Assembly: GCA_028279345.1 (NCBI GenBank)
Contig: JANQNY010000076.1
Span: 1-64,000, forward strand
Source: Geminicoccaceae bacterium
GTDB lineage: Bacteria; Pseudomonadota; Alphaproteobacteria; Geminicoccales; Geminicoccaceae
Direction of reading: 5' to 3'
DNA length: 64,000 bases
Part shown: one piece after another, positions 35,700-45,063 of the stretch
Numbering within the stretch: position 1 is the stretch's first letter
Layout: every line of letters starts with the position of its first letter
Translations under genes and position numbers: made by a program
Notes under the pieces: model-generated
Seen by the model: only the letters and a program-made list of their open reading frames with translations
Told to the model about the DNA's origin: nothing
Database searches by the model: none

Positions 35700-36797
35700 A
35701 TGGTCACGATGATTACCGAGCTGAACCAGCGTTCGCGCGAGGTGTTCCGCCAGCTCGTGGATGCGTATGTCGTATCGGGCGAGCCCGTGGGCTCACGGAC
35801 GATCGCCCGCCGGCTGACAATGCCCTTGTCGGCGGCAACCATCCGCAACGTCATGGCGGACCTCGAGGAGTCGGGCCTCCTATATGCCCCGCACACGTCG
35901 GCCGGCCGGCTGCCGACCGATGCGGGCTTGCGTCTCTATGTGGACGGGCTGTTGGAGGTGGGCAACCTCACCGACGGCGAGAAGAGCGACATCCAGAACC
36001 GCTGCGCCGGCAGCGGCAGGAGCGTCGAGGCGCTGCTCGGCGATGCCTCGGACGCGCTGTCCGGGCTCAGCCGGCACGCCGGCATCGTCGTGGCACCGAC
36101 CTCCGATGCGCCGTTCAAGCACGTCGAGTTCGTGCCACTTGCGCCGGGCCGCGCCCTCGCGGTCGTCGTCCACGAGGGCGGCCTCGTCGAGAACCGCATC
36201 ATCGACGTGCCCATGGGGATGAGCATCAGCGGCCTTGCCGAGGCCGGGAACTATCTGACGGCGCGGCTCGCCGGTCGCGGGTTCGTCGAGGCGCGACAGG
36301 CGATCGCCGACGAGTTGGAGGAGCAGCGCTCGCAGCTCGACGACCTCGCGCAGAAGGTGGTCGAGGCCGGCCTGGCGATCTGGAGCAACGCGGGCGACGG
36401 TGACGGCGTGCTGATCCTTAAGGGCCAAGCCCAGCTGTTGGGCGACATCACCAATCTCGTCGATCTGGAGCGCATTCGCGCGTTGTTCGCGGCCGTGGAG
36501 ACCAAGAACAACCTGCTTCGCCTGATTGATCGGACCTCGGCCGGCGATGGCGTACAGATCTTCATCGGCTCGGAGACCGAGCTCTTCGGGCTCAGCGGTT
36601 GCTCGCTTGTCGTCGCGCCCTACCGTGGCGACCCGGTCGACGGCCACAGCTCGAAGGTGTTGGGCGCGCTCGGTGTCATCGGGCCGCTCTACATGAACTA
36701 CGCGCGTATCATTCCAATGGTCGACTACACCGCGCGTGTCGTCGGCCGGCTCCTGGCTCCCACCGCAACCAAGGAAGACCATGACCGACAGGCCTGA
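35700..36797 (+). CDS. hrcA: Heat-inducible transcription repressor HrcA
   Basis: 365 residues, of normal length. The N-terminal winged helix (about 1-90) shows VSGEPVGSRTIARRL, SAATIRNVMADLEESGLL and PHTSAGRLPTDAGLRLYVD, which are diagnostic for HrcA. The central GAF-like domain and a C-terminal GPLYMNYARIIPMVDYTA block follow. ATG 35709 (MITELNQRSRE) is an equally good start. HrcA binds the CIRCE operator of groESL and related promoters; I see no CIRCE in its own upstream region. It overlaps grpE by 17 bp, the usual alphaproteobacterial pairing. Confidence 0.96.
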   Translation: MVTMITELNQRSREVFRQLVDAYVVSGEPVGSRTIARRLTMPLSAATIRNVMADLEESGLLYAPHTSAGRLPTDAGLRLYVDGLLEVGNLTDGEKSDIQNRCAGSGRSVEALLGDASDALSGLSRHAGIVVAPTSDAPFKHVEFVPLAPGRALAVVVHEGGLVENRIIDVPMGMSISGLAEAGNYLTARLAGRGFVEARQAIADELEEQRSQLDDLAQKVVEAGLAIWSNAGDGDGVLILKGQAQLLGDITNLVDLERIRALFAAVETKNNLLRLIDRTSAGDGVQIFIGSETELFGLSGCSLVVAPYRGDPVDGHSSKVLGALGVIGPLYMNYARIIPMVDYTARVVGRLLAPTATKEDHDRQA

Positions 36798-37407
36798 CGA
36801 CAACGCCACGAGCCCGAACGCTGCGCCCGAGACGCCGGCTCCGCCCGTCCCCCCCGAAGCCGATCACGAGGAGGGCGTGGTCGAGGCCGCGCCGGCCGCC
36901 GAGCAGGCGAAACTGGTGGCCGAACTCGCCGAGACGAAGGACGCGCTTCTGCGCGCCCACGCGGAGATGGACAATCTGCGCAAGCGCACCGCCCGCGAGA
37001 TCGATGAGGCGCGGCGCTACGCCGTCACCTCCTTCGCGCGCGATCTGCTCGAGGTGTCGGACAACCTCGCGCGTGCCGTCTCGAGCATCCCTGCCGAGGT
37101 GCGCGAGAGCGAGGGCTGGGCGGCCAACCTGGCTGTCGGTGTCGACATGACCGAGCGCGCGCTCCTCAGCGTCTTCGAGAAGCACCGCATCAGCCGCGTC
37201 GAGCCCGCCAAGGGCGAACGCTTCGACCATCAGCGCCACCAGGCGATGTTCGAGGTGGCGACGGCGGCCCATCCGCCCGGGACGATCGCCGAGGTGATGG
37301 CGGTCGGCTACACCCTCGACGATCGCCTGCTGCGTCCGGCCATGGTGGGCGTCGCCAAGGCGCCCGCGCCCCAGCCCTCGGGAACCCAGGTCGACGAGCA
37401 AGCCTGA
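36781..37407 (+). CDS. grpE: GrpE, nucleotide exchange factor of DnaK
   Basis: 208 residues from ATG 36781, with AAGGAAG just upstream and a 17-bp overlap with hrcA. An acidic, Pro/Ala-rich N-terminus (1-50) precedes the long coiled-coil helix (about 52-95, with the conserved LRAHAEMDNLRKRTAREIDEARRYA). The C-terminal beta-wing follows, with FDHQRHQAMFEV and GTIAEVMAVGYTLDDRLLRPAMVGVAK. It releases ADP from DnaK in the cytoplasm and acts as a thermosensor. dnaK itself is not in the window. Confidence 0.96.
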   Translation: MTDRPDDNATSPNAAPETPAPPVPPEADHEEGVVEAAPAAEQAKLVAELAETKDALLRAHAEMDNLRKRTAREIDEARRYAVTSFARDLLEVSDNLARAVSSIPAEVRESEGWAANLAVGVDMTERALLSVFEKHRISRVEPAKGERFDHQRHQAMFEVATAAHPPGTIAEVMAVGYTLDDRLLRPAMVGVAKAPAPQPSGTQVDEQA

Positions 37408-37481
37408 AGTCCACAGGACGCGATACCGCGCAGACGTTGGCAGGCGGCGCTTGGCGGCCTAGGGTTCGGCGCCGCCGGTGG

Positions 37482-38456
37482 ATGAGGTGCGTGGCGTCGG
37501 GTTTTGTCGAGTGGTGGAGGGCGGTGATCGGAGCGCGGCGCAGGGTCGTTGCCGCGCTGGCGGTTTTCACGCTCGCTCCCGTTGCTGCAGTCGCTCAGGA
37601 GCAGTCGTCGCCGGACGTGGGTGGCAGGGCAACCGATGCGGCCGCTCAGCTCCTCAGCATCATCGGCCTGGTAGCGACGCCCGACATCACGGCGAGCCGT
37701 ATCGATGTCGAAGGTGACGGCGCGCTCAGCAGCCAACGGATCGACAGCCTCAGATTGGCCAACGACACGACCCTCGATCTGGATTGGGGACGCCTCTATC
37801 TTGAGGGCAACCTAGGCTTTGCACGCGCTGATATCGATCTGAGGCTGCCCGATCGCATCGTCGGCGACGTCAACGTCGATGCCATCGGTGCGTTCGGGGG
37901 TGCGGGGCCCGAGTTCGAGGTTGCCCGCTTCACCAGGGTCCGGCCACTCGCGATCGTTGGCGTCGGTTACGTCGACGACAGTCTCGACGTATTCGACATC
38001 GACGATACCGAGCCGACCGACCTCGCATTGCGCCAATGGGCCGCGGCCTACGGCTTCGGTGTCGGCGTTCAATATGAGCGACCGTTCGGCGGCGACTTGC
38101 TGGACCTTCGTCTCAAGGCGTCTCAGGTATGGTTGCAGACGGTGCGGTCGGAAGACGACCGCTTCACCGGCAACACGAGCAATCAGACGATCAACGCTAG
38201 CGCGGTCTACAAGTACGACACCGGGATCCGCTTCAGCGAGAATCGCCTGCTGCTCACGGGCCTCTTGGGTGGCAATGCCTTCCTCGGTGACCAGCAGGAT
38301 GCGCTCGGCTTCTCCTGGTTCGCCGAGTATGGCGGTGGTCTGGAACTCGACATCAGCCCGTCCGGCTACTGGGTTCAGCGCGCGCGCTTCCGGGTAACGG
38401 GCATCGCCGGCGACGGCGTGACCGGCATCTCCGTCGGCGTCGGTATCGGGTTCTAG
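37482..38456 (+). CDS. Outer-membrane beta-barrel-like protein, unknown function
   Basis: About 324 residues from ATG 37482; earlier in-frame TTG and GTG starts are possible, because the signal-peptide core lies at about residues 20-40 ([22 protein letters not shown]). The mature part alternates polar and hydrophobic residues with aromatic ends, e.g. [30 protein letters not shown] and [19 protein letters not shown], and ends in a terminal Phe (VGVGIGF), the usual barrel-targeting signal. I do not recognise a family and assign no substrate. It follows grpE after 74 bp but is probably an independent gene. Confidence 0.6.
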   Translation: MRCVASGFVEWWRAVIGARRRVVAALAVFTLAPVAAVAQEQSSPDVGGRATDAAAQLLSIIGLVATPDITASRIDVEGDGALSSQRIDSLRLANDTTLDLDWGRLYLEGNLGFARADIDLRLPDRIVGDVNVDAIGAFGGAGPEFEVARFTRVRPLAIVGVGYVDDSLDVFDIDDTEPTDLALRQWAAAYGFGVGVQYERPFGGDLLDLRLKASQVWLQTVRSEDDRFTGNTSNQTINASAVYKYDTGIRFSENRLLLTGLLGGNAFLGDQQDALGFSWFAEYGGGLELDISPSGYWVQRARFRVTGIAGDGVTGISVGVGIGF

Positions 38457-38518
38457 CAGGCGTCCGCGGACCGCGTTTGTGCCCAGCCGGCGGCGTGTTT
38501 AGGTTCCGCCGCCTGTCG

Positions 38519-39754
38519 ATGAACTCTCTAGAGCGAGACCTCGTCTTGACCGACCATCCCAAGAAGATCGTGCTGGCCTACTCCGGTGGCCTCGACACCT
38601 CGGTGATCCTCCGCTGGCTCCAGGACCAGTATGGCTGTGAGATCGTCACCTTCACCGCCGATCTGGGGCAGCAGGAAGAGCTGGAACCGGCCAGAGCCAA
38701 GGCCGAGATGCTCGGGATCAAGGAGATCTACATCGAGGACCTGCGCGAGGAGTTCGTCCGCGACTTCGTCTTTCCGATGTTCCGCGCCAACACGGTCTAC
38801 GAGGGCACTTACCTGCTCGGGACGTCCATCGCGCGCCCGCTGATCGCCAAGCGGCTCGTCGAGATCGCGCACGAGACCGGCGCCGATGCCATCGCGCACG
38901 GCGCAACGGGCAAGGGCAACGATCAGGTGCGTTTCGAGCTCAACGCCTACGCCCTCGATCCTGCGATTCGGGTCATTGCGCCCTGGCGCTTCTGGGACCT
39001 GGACTCACGCGAGCGGCTGATTGCCTACGCCGAACAGCACCAGATCCCGATCCCGCGCGGCAAGCGCGGCGAGCCACCCTATTCGACCGATGCGAACCTC
39101 CTGCACATCTCTTACGAAGGCCTCGCGCTCGAAGACCCGTGGGTCGAGCCGCCCGCGGAAATGTTCACCCGTTCCGTTGACCCTGCGCAGGCCCCGGATA
39201 CGCCAGCCGATGTCGAGATCACCTTCGAGCGAGGCGATCCGGTGGCGGTATACGGCGAGAAGCTGAGCCCGGCGGCACTGCTGACACGGCTCAACGAGCT
39301 TGCCGGCGCCCACGGCGTCGGGCGGCTGGACCTCGTTGAAAACCGCTTTGTCGGCATGAAGAGCCGCGGGGTGTACGAGACGCCAGGGGGCACCCTCCTT
39401 CTCCACGCCCATCGTGCGATCGAGAGCCTAACGCTCGATCGAGGGGCGGCGCACCTCAAGGACGACCTCATGCCGCGCTATGCGGAACTCATCTACAACG
39501 GGTTCTGGTTCGCGCCGGAGCGACAAATGCTGCAGGCGCTGATCGACGAGAGCCAGCGCGAGGTCGAGGGCACGGTTCGGCTCAAGCTGTTCAAGGGTGC
39601 GGTGCAGGTCGTCGGACGCAAGTCGCCGAAGAGCCTCTACGACGCGAACCTCGCGACATTCGAGAGCGATGTCGTCTACGACCAGCAGGATGCCCAGGGC
39701 TTCATCAAGCTCAACGCGTTGCGCCTGCGTACCTTGGCGAGCCGCGGCCACTAG
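38519..39754 (+). CDS. argG: Argininosuccinate synthase
   Basis: 411 residues from ATG 38519; a start at the later [14 protein letters not shown] region would give the more usual length of about 400. The ATP-pyrophosphatase P-loop YSGGLDTSV, the aspartate/citrulline-binding [25 protein letters not shown] and [18 protein letters not shown] are all intact. It condenses citrulline and aspartate in arginine synthesis (cytoplasm). It is a single gene; argH or argF are not adjacent. Confidence 0.97.
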   Translation: MNSLERDLVLTDHPKKIVLAYSGGLDTSVILRWLQDQYGCEIVTFTADLGQQEELEPARAKAEMLGIKEIYIEDLREEFVRDFVFPMFRANTVYEGTYLLGTSIARPLIAKRLVEIAHETGADAIAHGATGKGNDQVRFELNAYALDPAIRVIAPWRFWDLDSRERLIAYAEQHQIPIPRGKRGEPPYSTDANLLHISYEGLALEDPWVEPPAEMFTRSVDPAQAPDTPADVEITFERGDPVAVYGEKLSPAALLTRLNELAGAHGVGRLDLVENRFVGMKSRGVYETPGGTLLLHAHRAIESLTLDRGAAHLKDDLMPRYAELIYNGFWFAPERQMLQALIDESQREVEGTVRLKLFKGAVQVVGRKSPKSLYDANLATFESDVVYDQQDAQGFIKLNALRLRTLASRGH

Positions 39755-39997
39755 CGCCGTCGCCGCTCGCTTGAAATCGGCGCCAACATGCGTGCCCCTT
39801 ACGGTAGCGCGTTTGTGAGCGTCTCCTACCGGAGTGCGCCGAGCTGAACCACGTGCCGGCCGTCGCCTCAGATCTAGGTTAAGTGACAACGCTGGGGCTC
39901 GGCCCCGCTCGGCGCGATGAGCCAACCGACGACATGGCACGCTGCACATGCGACATGATCCCGTCTCCGACCGCCTGCCCGTGCGGGCGTCCCCGCG

Positions 39998-40708
39998 GTG
40001 ATCGGCGCGACGTCTGCAGAGGTGACCACCCTGCGCAGCCCCTGGGCCGTCGGTAGGTTCGCGGTCGTCGGCGCCATTGCGCTATTGGTCGGCTGCGCCT
40101 CGCCTCGCGCACCCGATACACCCGTCGTTCGTCCAAGCCCCACGGCGTCGGTGTGCACTTACGCCAAGCAGTTCGTTCAGTCTTGGCCCGACGCCGACAT
40201 CTACTTGGCCACCGTCACTGCAGACGATTGTAGCGAGTATCATTTTCTTGGCCTCGAGGGCGAGATCAACCATCGGAACCTCGCACTCTTGCAGGCCGCG
40301 CGGCACCGCTATGTTGACCGCGAGCGGCTCGACATCGTCGGCGTGATGTTCAACAGCCCCGGCGGCGAGGTAGGCGCCGCCTTCGAGATGGGCGGGTGGA
40401 TCTTCAACAACCAGTTCGCGACCTTCATCCCGAGCGGCATGTACTGCGCGTCGGCCTGCACCATCGCTTTCATGGCGGGCGACATGCGGCTGATGGAGAA
40501 GGGCGCCTATTTCGGCGTGCACTCCGCCTACAACGAGGACGGCCAACCGTCCCCAGTGATGAACGAACTCATGGGCTATCTGGTCGAAGGGATGGGAGGC
40601 AATGGCGAGGTCTACACAGCCCTCGCCCACGGCACCCCGCCGGGCTCGATGACCTGGCTGTCGGCGCATCAAGCGAGCTCTATGAACTTCGCCACGGCGG
40701 TCTTCTAA
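39998..40708 (+). CDS. ClpP/crotonase-fold periplasmic lipoprotein, protease-like
   Basis: 236 residues from GTG 39998, with a lipobox ending at Cys33 (ALLVGC). The rest resembles ClpP-fold proteins: MFNSPGGEVGAAFEMGGWIF (NSPGG at 119-123), IPSGMYCASACTIAFMAG with a candidate nucleophile Ser152 between two Cys, and GAYFGVHSAY with His175. It is of a type seen as predicted periplasmic proteins in alphaproteobacteria; substrates are unknown. The two Cys flanking the Ser could form a disulfide. It is monocistronic. Confidence 0.7.
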   Translation: MIGATSAEVTTLRSPWAVGRFAVVGAIALLVGCASPRAPDTPVVRPSPTASVCTYAKQFVQSWPDADIYLATVTADDCSEYHFLGLEGEINHRNLALLQAARHRYVDRERLDIVGVMFNSPGGEVGAAFEMGGWIFNNQFATFIPSGMYCASACTIAFMAGDMRLMEKGAYFGVHSAYNEDGQPSPVMNELMGYLVEGMGGNGEVYTALAHGTPPGSMTWLSAHQASSMNFATAVF

Positions 40709-40950
40709 CGCGTGCGACGTCGCACCTGTTTGGTCAGTCACCCTAAACCGGTTCTTCGAGGCGAACAGATGCTGGGCAACACGGCCAAATTGCCCAAGCG
40801 ATAGCTTTTCCGTGATCGCTCTACCGCGACGTTCGTCCTCAGTGCGTTGACATCCTGCTGTGCAGAAGGCTGCCGAAGAGAAGGTCAGAAGGGCGGACGC
40901 GCACCCTTTCGAAGGAATGCAGCACCAAAAGGATAAACTCGTGCCTCAAA

Positions 40951-41382
40951 ATGTACTGTTGGCTACTGTTGGCGGGCGCGCTCGGGCTAGCCCCGATCGC
41001 GCCGGGTAGCCTCACCGCGGCCCAGTCCGGCGCGCTGACCCAGCTGCCTGGCAGAGCTGGCTGCTTGCAGGACGCTGGCGCCAAAACGCCGGTGGACTGC
41101 GTGTCTGGCAATGCGCTCGATACCGCGGCTGGCGTCACGGTTAGCCGAGACGGCAAGAACGTCTGCGTCGCATCCTTTGGCAGTGACGCGGTGGCTGTGT
41201 TCGCGCGCGATCGGCGGAGCGGTGTGCTGACGCAGTTGGCGGGGAGTGACGCCTGCGTGCAGGACGTCGGCGCCGAAGCACCGGCTGACTGCGCCGATGG
41301 CTTTGCGCTCGCGGGCGCGGTTGACGTGGCGGTGGTCGTCTTCGCGCGCGAGGACAAGACCGATGAGACGAGGGACGATTGA
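40951..41382 (+). pseudogene. Remnant of a YVTN-type beta-propeller protein
   Basis: A 143-codon frame with a signal-like start and two propeller units: GALTQLPG-x-AGCLQD...DGKNVCVASFGSDAVAVFARD, and a second copy GVLTQLAGSDACVQD...ALAGAVDVAV that jumps directly to VFAREDKT. The piece expected between them (SRDGKNVYVASFGSDAVA type) is missing. The parent family has many such repeats, so this is most likely a large gene reduced by internal deletion and truncation. The start lacks a well-spaced Shine-Dalgarno. Confidence 0.55.
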
Positions 41383-41429
41383 TTAGGCTATGGCGTGAGC
41401 GCCGCGCGTTGCGCCCGAACGCGCCGATC

Positions 41430-42299
41430 TCAGCGCTCGCTCCTGTGGCTCTGCGCCCGCTCTCGCCGCCTGTCGTCGGACCGGATGAAGTTTCGAGGAC
41501 CTTCCGCGAAGGCACTGCGATCGATCGCCACGATGGTCGCCGCGACCGCCGCGTATAACAGTGTTGCTATGCATTTGGCGACTTGTCCAGAGTTCAGTAG
41601 CACGGCTGCTGCATTCAACGTCGAGTGAACTAGCACGGCTGCAGCAATTGAGCGGTTGTTTTTGTAGTAGAGCCAGTTGGCGATGAACGCTGCGGGAATC
41701 ACGCTGACGAAGAAATTTACCACGAATAGTGGATTATCCATCTTTGTCAGTTCATTCTGGTAGGTTCCGCTGATGAGGAAAAGAGGCGCGTGCCAGGCTG
41801 ACCAAAGAACGCTGAACAAAAGTGTCGTATGCATCATGCCTGTTTTGGCTCTGAGGCTGTCCACGCCGTAACCGCGCCAGCCCAGCTCCTCTATCATTGG
41901 CGCAAGCACAAGGGCGATGATGATCACTGCAAGCAGGTTGGAAGTCCCGGCGAGCTGAAATTGATCAGTCGGTTCGCCGATGAGCAATGACAACCAGATC
42001 GATGTGCACATCATCGTTGGCGGTAGCACGACAGCGAAAATCAAGTAGGTCGGCCGAATCCCTCGGAGGCTGATCAACCTGTTCTTGAAATCCTTCTTCA
42101 GGGCCTCGTTGCCGGACATCAGAATCAAACAGAGAGCAACCGCAGCGGGGCCCAGTAATCCAAGCAAGTTGACCAGGGCCGCGTAAGCCTCCAATCCCTC
42201 TTGCGAGCCGACATACACACCGAGACACCAGGGAATCCACGTGACGACATACGCTGTGAAAAAGAACAGCACGGGTCTGTACTCGTAGCTCGCCTTCAC
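41430..42299 (-). CDS. CPBP-family intramembrane metalloprotease
   Basis: About 289 residues from GTG 42299, chosen for the Shine-Dalgarno GGAG six bases upstream. About eight transmembrane helices. CPBP (Abi) motifs are complete: EELGWRGYG with Glu137, Glu138 and Arg142, SAWHAPLF with His170, and HSTLN with His225 and Asn229. Relatives process prenylated proteins or handle self-immunity and phage-defence functions. The DNA is much less GC-rich than the surrounding genes, which suggests recent acquisition. It lies next to a decayed propeller gene in an accessory-looking patch. Confidence 0.88.
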   Translation of the reverse strand: MKASYEYRPVLFFFTAYVVTWIPWCLGVYVGSQEGLEAYAALVNLLGLLGPAAVALCLILMSGNEALKKDFKNRLISLRGIRPTYLIFAVVLPPTMMCTSIWLSLLIGEPTDQFQLAGTSNLLAVIIIALVLAPMIEELGWRGYGVDSLRAKTGMMHTTLLFSVLWSAWHAPLFLISGTYQNELTKMDNPLFVVNFFVSVIPAAFIANWLYYKNNRSIAAAVLVHSTLNAAAVLLNSGQVAKCIATLLYAAVAATIVAIDRSAFAEGPRNFIRSDDRRRERAQSHRSER

Positions 42300-42710
42300 A
42301 GCATCTCCGATCGAACGCTCGCGGCAGGATGGAAGACGCACGGCTCGTTCGCAGGTATGGACGCCGCACACCGCGCTAGAATCTCTTCCATAAGAACCTC
42401 GGGATCAGCGTGGAATAGGCACGCCGACGCGGCGTGAAGCGTCCGATCGGGCTCGGACGAGACCGCGTTCGCCTGTGACGTCCGGCGTCAGCCGCAGCTT
42501 GAGCGGGGCCGCACGATCGGGTGAAACGAACAAGTTGCTCGTGGCGAACGCGGCACGGCCGGTACGCGAGCGGCTGACGCTGGAGTTGTTGTTCGAGAAG
42601 CTGCGCGACCTCATCCACGGCATCCCGACCGTCGCCATGATGGTCTTCCCAGGCATGTCCTTCTGGAACCGGTGCGCCATATCGAGCATTGCAGGTTGGT
42701 GGAGGCATCG
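42300..42710. other. Intergenic region with no recognised gene
   Basis: The region between the CPBP protease start and the ASCH gene. A GTG-started frame of 79 codons (42475-42714, plus strand) exists but looks like no family and ends inside the ASCH start region. It could be decayed sequence at the edge of the low-GC insertion. The proximal part (42300-42400) should hold the protease promoter on the minus strand. Confidence 0.35.
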
Positions 42711-43121
42711 ATGAACCTCGACGAGCTGAAGGCACGGTACCCCGATGGCGCCACCTTCGTCTTCGGCGACAACCGAGAGCTTTCCGAAGCGCTGCTGGCA
42801 TTGGTGCGTGCCGGTGCGAAGACGGCGACGTGCATGGCATTGCGCGACGTGGAGAGTGGCGCGCAGGCCATGCCGCAGGTCGGTCGCCGCGACATCGCGC
42901 TCGACTGGGACGGCGATCCGGCGCTGGTGATCGAGACGACGGAGGTGACGATCCGCCTCTTCAGCGAGGTCGATGAGCGCTTCGCGCTGGCCGAGGGGGA
43001 GAATACGGACCTCGATGCCTGGCGCCAGGATCACCGCACCTACTTCGAGCGCACCGGTGGCTTCAGCCCGGACATGCGCCTCGTCTGTGAGCGCTTTCGC
43101 GTCGTCGAGGACCTTGGCTGA
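42711..43121 (+). CDS. ASCH-domain protein
   Basis: About 136 residues from ATG 42711 (GGTGGAGG ribosome binding site). The ASCH pattern is clear: FGDNRELSEALLALVRAGAKTATCMAL, then RRDIALDWDGDPALVIETTEVTIRLFSEVDERFALAEGE and the W-R-x-D-H-x-x-YFER element. ASCH proteins are small beta-barrels of the PUA superfamily; some are amidohydrolases acting on N4-acetylcytidine. A C-deaminase-like gene lies about 700 bp further on, a weak hint of pyrimidine-related function. Confidence 0.85.
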   Translation: MNLDELKARYPDGATFVFGDNRELSEALLALVRAGAKTATCMALRDVESGAQAMPQVGRRDIALDWDGDPALVIETTEVTIRLFSEVDERFALAEGENTDLDAWRQDHRTYFERTGGFSPDMRLVCERFRVVEDLG

Positions 43122-43171
43122 CGGGCGCTGCCCCACCCGCGGTCCGCGGAGCCGCGGAGGCCGCCAGCTTG

Positions 43172-43663
43172 CTATCCGTCCACGTTGGGCGTCAGGAACT
43201 TCTCGTAGCGCCATTCCTCGAGCGCGAAGGGTCCATCCGACGTCTCGACGTGGTTGAGCATCAGGCCGATCTTCGTCCAGCCGTGCTTCTCGTAGAACCG
43301 CGCCGCGCGATCATTGCCGACGACGCAGACGAGCCAGGCCACCCGCGTGCCTGCGCGCGCCAGGCGGCGCTCGCCGTCAAGGAGGAGATCGCTCGCCAGC
43401 GTTCCACCGCGGGCGGATGGGGCTACGAAGAGATGCATCAGCTCGTCATCTCGGATCGTGCAGAAGCCTTGAGGGGGCCCCCTGTCCCCGATGGTTCGTG
43501 TCCGATCGAGCATCTCGGCCATACGAACCGCGAAGCTCTCGGGCGTTCGAAGCCTTGTGAGCGCCGCAGGCACATGCGCGGCATGCGCCTCGTGCCATGC
43601 GTTGTGCCAGAGCCTCGCCAAATGCTCGATCTCGCCTTCCGTCGGGCGGCGCAGGCCGTCCAT
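43172..43663 (-). CDS. GNAT-family N-acetyltransferase
   Basis: 163 residues from ATG 43663 (MDGLRRPTEGEIEHLARLWHNAWHEAHAAH); the longer open frame includes non-coding sequence. The GNAT fold is visible: DDELMHLFVAPSARGGTLASDLLLDGERRL (acetyl-CoA pyrophosphate loop of the (Q/R)-x-x-G-x-G/A type, here R-G-G-T-L-A) and NDRAARFYEKHGW at the C-terminal motif B. The substrate is unknown. It faces the ASCH gene convergently (50-bp gap) and is divergent from the CodA-like gene. Confidence 0.85.
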   Translation of the reverse strand: MDGLRRPTEGEIEHLARLWHNAWHEAHAAHVPAALTRLRTPESFAVRMAEMLDRTRTIGDRGPPQGFCTIRDDELMHLFVAPSARGGTLASDLLLDGERRLARAGTRVAWLVCVVGNDRAARFYEKHGWTKIGLMLNHVETSDGPFALEEWRYEKFLTPNVDG

Positions 43664-43791
43664 CTTGGTCTCCCAAGTCCTCGGGTGGTGCAGCGATCGG
43701 GTCGCCGAAGCTCGCCGTTCCGACCCCGGTTTCGCTAGCGCTCTGATGCCGGGTATCACGCTCGGGCCCGTGCTCCGCACCGGAGGTGTTC

Positions 43792-45063
43792 ATGAGCTTC
43801 GATCTCGTCATCCGCAATGCGAACCTGGTCGACGGTCGCATCGGCCTCGACATCGGCTGCGCTGGCGGCCGGATCGCGGCGATCGACGTGCAGCTCGGCG
43901 GCGGCTTTCAGGAGATCGACGCAGCCGGCCAGCTCGTGGCACCCCCCTTCGTCGATCCGCACTTCCACATGGATGCGACCCTGTCACTTGGGCGCCCGCG
44001 GCTCAACGCCTCCGGCACGCTCCTTGAGGGCATCGAGCTCTGGGGCGAGCTCAAGCAGGTGCAGACGGCGGCTGAAATCGTTGAGCGCGCGCTCCGCTAT
44101 TGCGACCTCGCGGTGGCGCAAGGGCTTCTGGCCATCCGCAGCCATGTCGACGTCTGCGGCACGCTCACCGGTGTCGAGGCGCTGTTGGAGGTGCACGAAC
44201 GGGTCAAGGACTACCTCGATCTGCAGCTCGTTGCCTTTCCCCAGGACGGCCTATTCCGTAGCGCCGGAGCCGAGAGCAACCTGCTCCAAGCTCTCGACCG
44301 CGGCGTCGATGTCGTGGGTGGCATTCCGCACTTCGAGCGGACCATGCAGGAGGGCGATGCGAGCGTCGCGCGGCTGTGCGCGATCGCCGCCGAGCGTGGC
44401 TTGATGGTCGACCTCCACTGCGACGAGACCGACGACCCCAATAGTCGGCATGTCGAGACGCTCGCGCGCGAGACGCTGCGTCACGGCCTCCAGGGCCGCG
44501 TGACCGGCTCGCATCTCACCTCGATGCACTCGATGGACGACTACTACGTCTCGAAGCTCATACCGCTCATGGCGGAAAGCCGGCTCAACGTCGTCGCCAA
44601 CCCGCTCATCAACATCCTCATCCAGGGCCGCCACGACACCTATCCGAAGCGTCGCGGCCTCACGCGCGTGGCAGAGCTGCAGGCTACCGGCCTCACGGTC
44701 GCCTTCGGCTCGGATTGCGTGATGGACCCATGGTATCCGCTTGGCACGGCGGACATGCTCGACGTCGCGTCGATGGCGATCCACGTCGGGCATCTCTCGA
44801 GCATGGAAGCTATGCGCCGCTGCTTCGAGGCCGTCACCACCGAGGGCGCGCGGGTGATGGGCCTCGACGGTTACGGGGTCGCGGTCGGCAAGCGTGCTGA
44901 TCTCGTGCTGCTGCAGGCTGGCGACCCGATCGAAGCGATCCGCACGCGTGCCGTGCGGCTCGCGGTCATCAAGGCGGGTCGCCTCGTTGCGGAAAGCGCG
45001 CCGCGCGAGAGCCGGCTGCACCTTGGGGCGCGACCCGAGCGGGTGACGCCTCGGCTCACTTAG
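43792..45063 (+). CDS. codA: Cytosine deaminase-like amidohydrolase (CodA family)
   Basis: 423 residues from ATG 43792, chosen for GGAGG five bases upstream. It aligns along its whole length with E. coli CodA as I recall it: metal His57/His59 in VDPHFHMD, DLHCDETDD with His209 and Glu212, GSHLTSMHS with His241, and FGSDCVMDPWYPLG with Asp308. The residue after Asp308 is Cys where CodA has a second Asp, a position that affects substrate choice. It would deaminate cytosine or a related heterocycle in the cytoplasm. It overlaps the end of the convergent TetR gene by 8 bp. Confidence 0.83.
   Translation: MSFDLVIRNANLVDGRIGLDIGCAGGRIAAIDVQLGGGFQEIDAAGQLVAPPFVDPHFHMDATLSLGRPRLNASGTLLEGIELWGELKQVQTAAEIVERALRYCDLAVAQGLLAIRSHVDVCGTLTGVEALLEVHERVKDYLDLQLVAFPQDGLFRSAGAESNLLQALDRGVDVVGGIPHFERTMQEGDASVARLCAIAAERGLMVDLHCDETDDPNSRHVETLARETLRHGLQGRVTGSHLTSMHSMDDYYVSKLIPLMAESRLNVVANPLINILIQGRHDTYPKRRGLTRVAELQATGLTVAFGSDCVMDPWYPLGTADMLDVASMAIHVGHLSSMEAMRRCFEAVTTEGARVMGLDGYGVAVGKRADLVLLQAGDPIEAIRTRAVRLAVIKAGRLVAESAPRESRLHLGARPERVTPRLT

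Noticed and set aside
40712..40725. Palindrome GTGCGACGTCGCAC as terminator of the ClpP-fold gene
   Set aside because: The hairpin would have only 5 bp around a 4-base loop and no T-run.
42475..42714. Small plus-strand frame as a gene
   Set aside because: No Shine-Dalgarno, no recognisable family, and it runs into the start of the ASCH gene.
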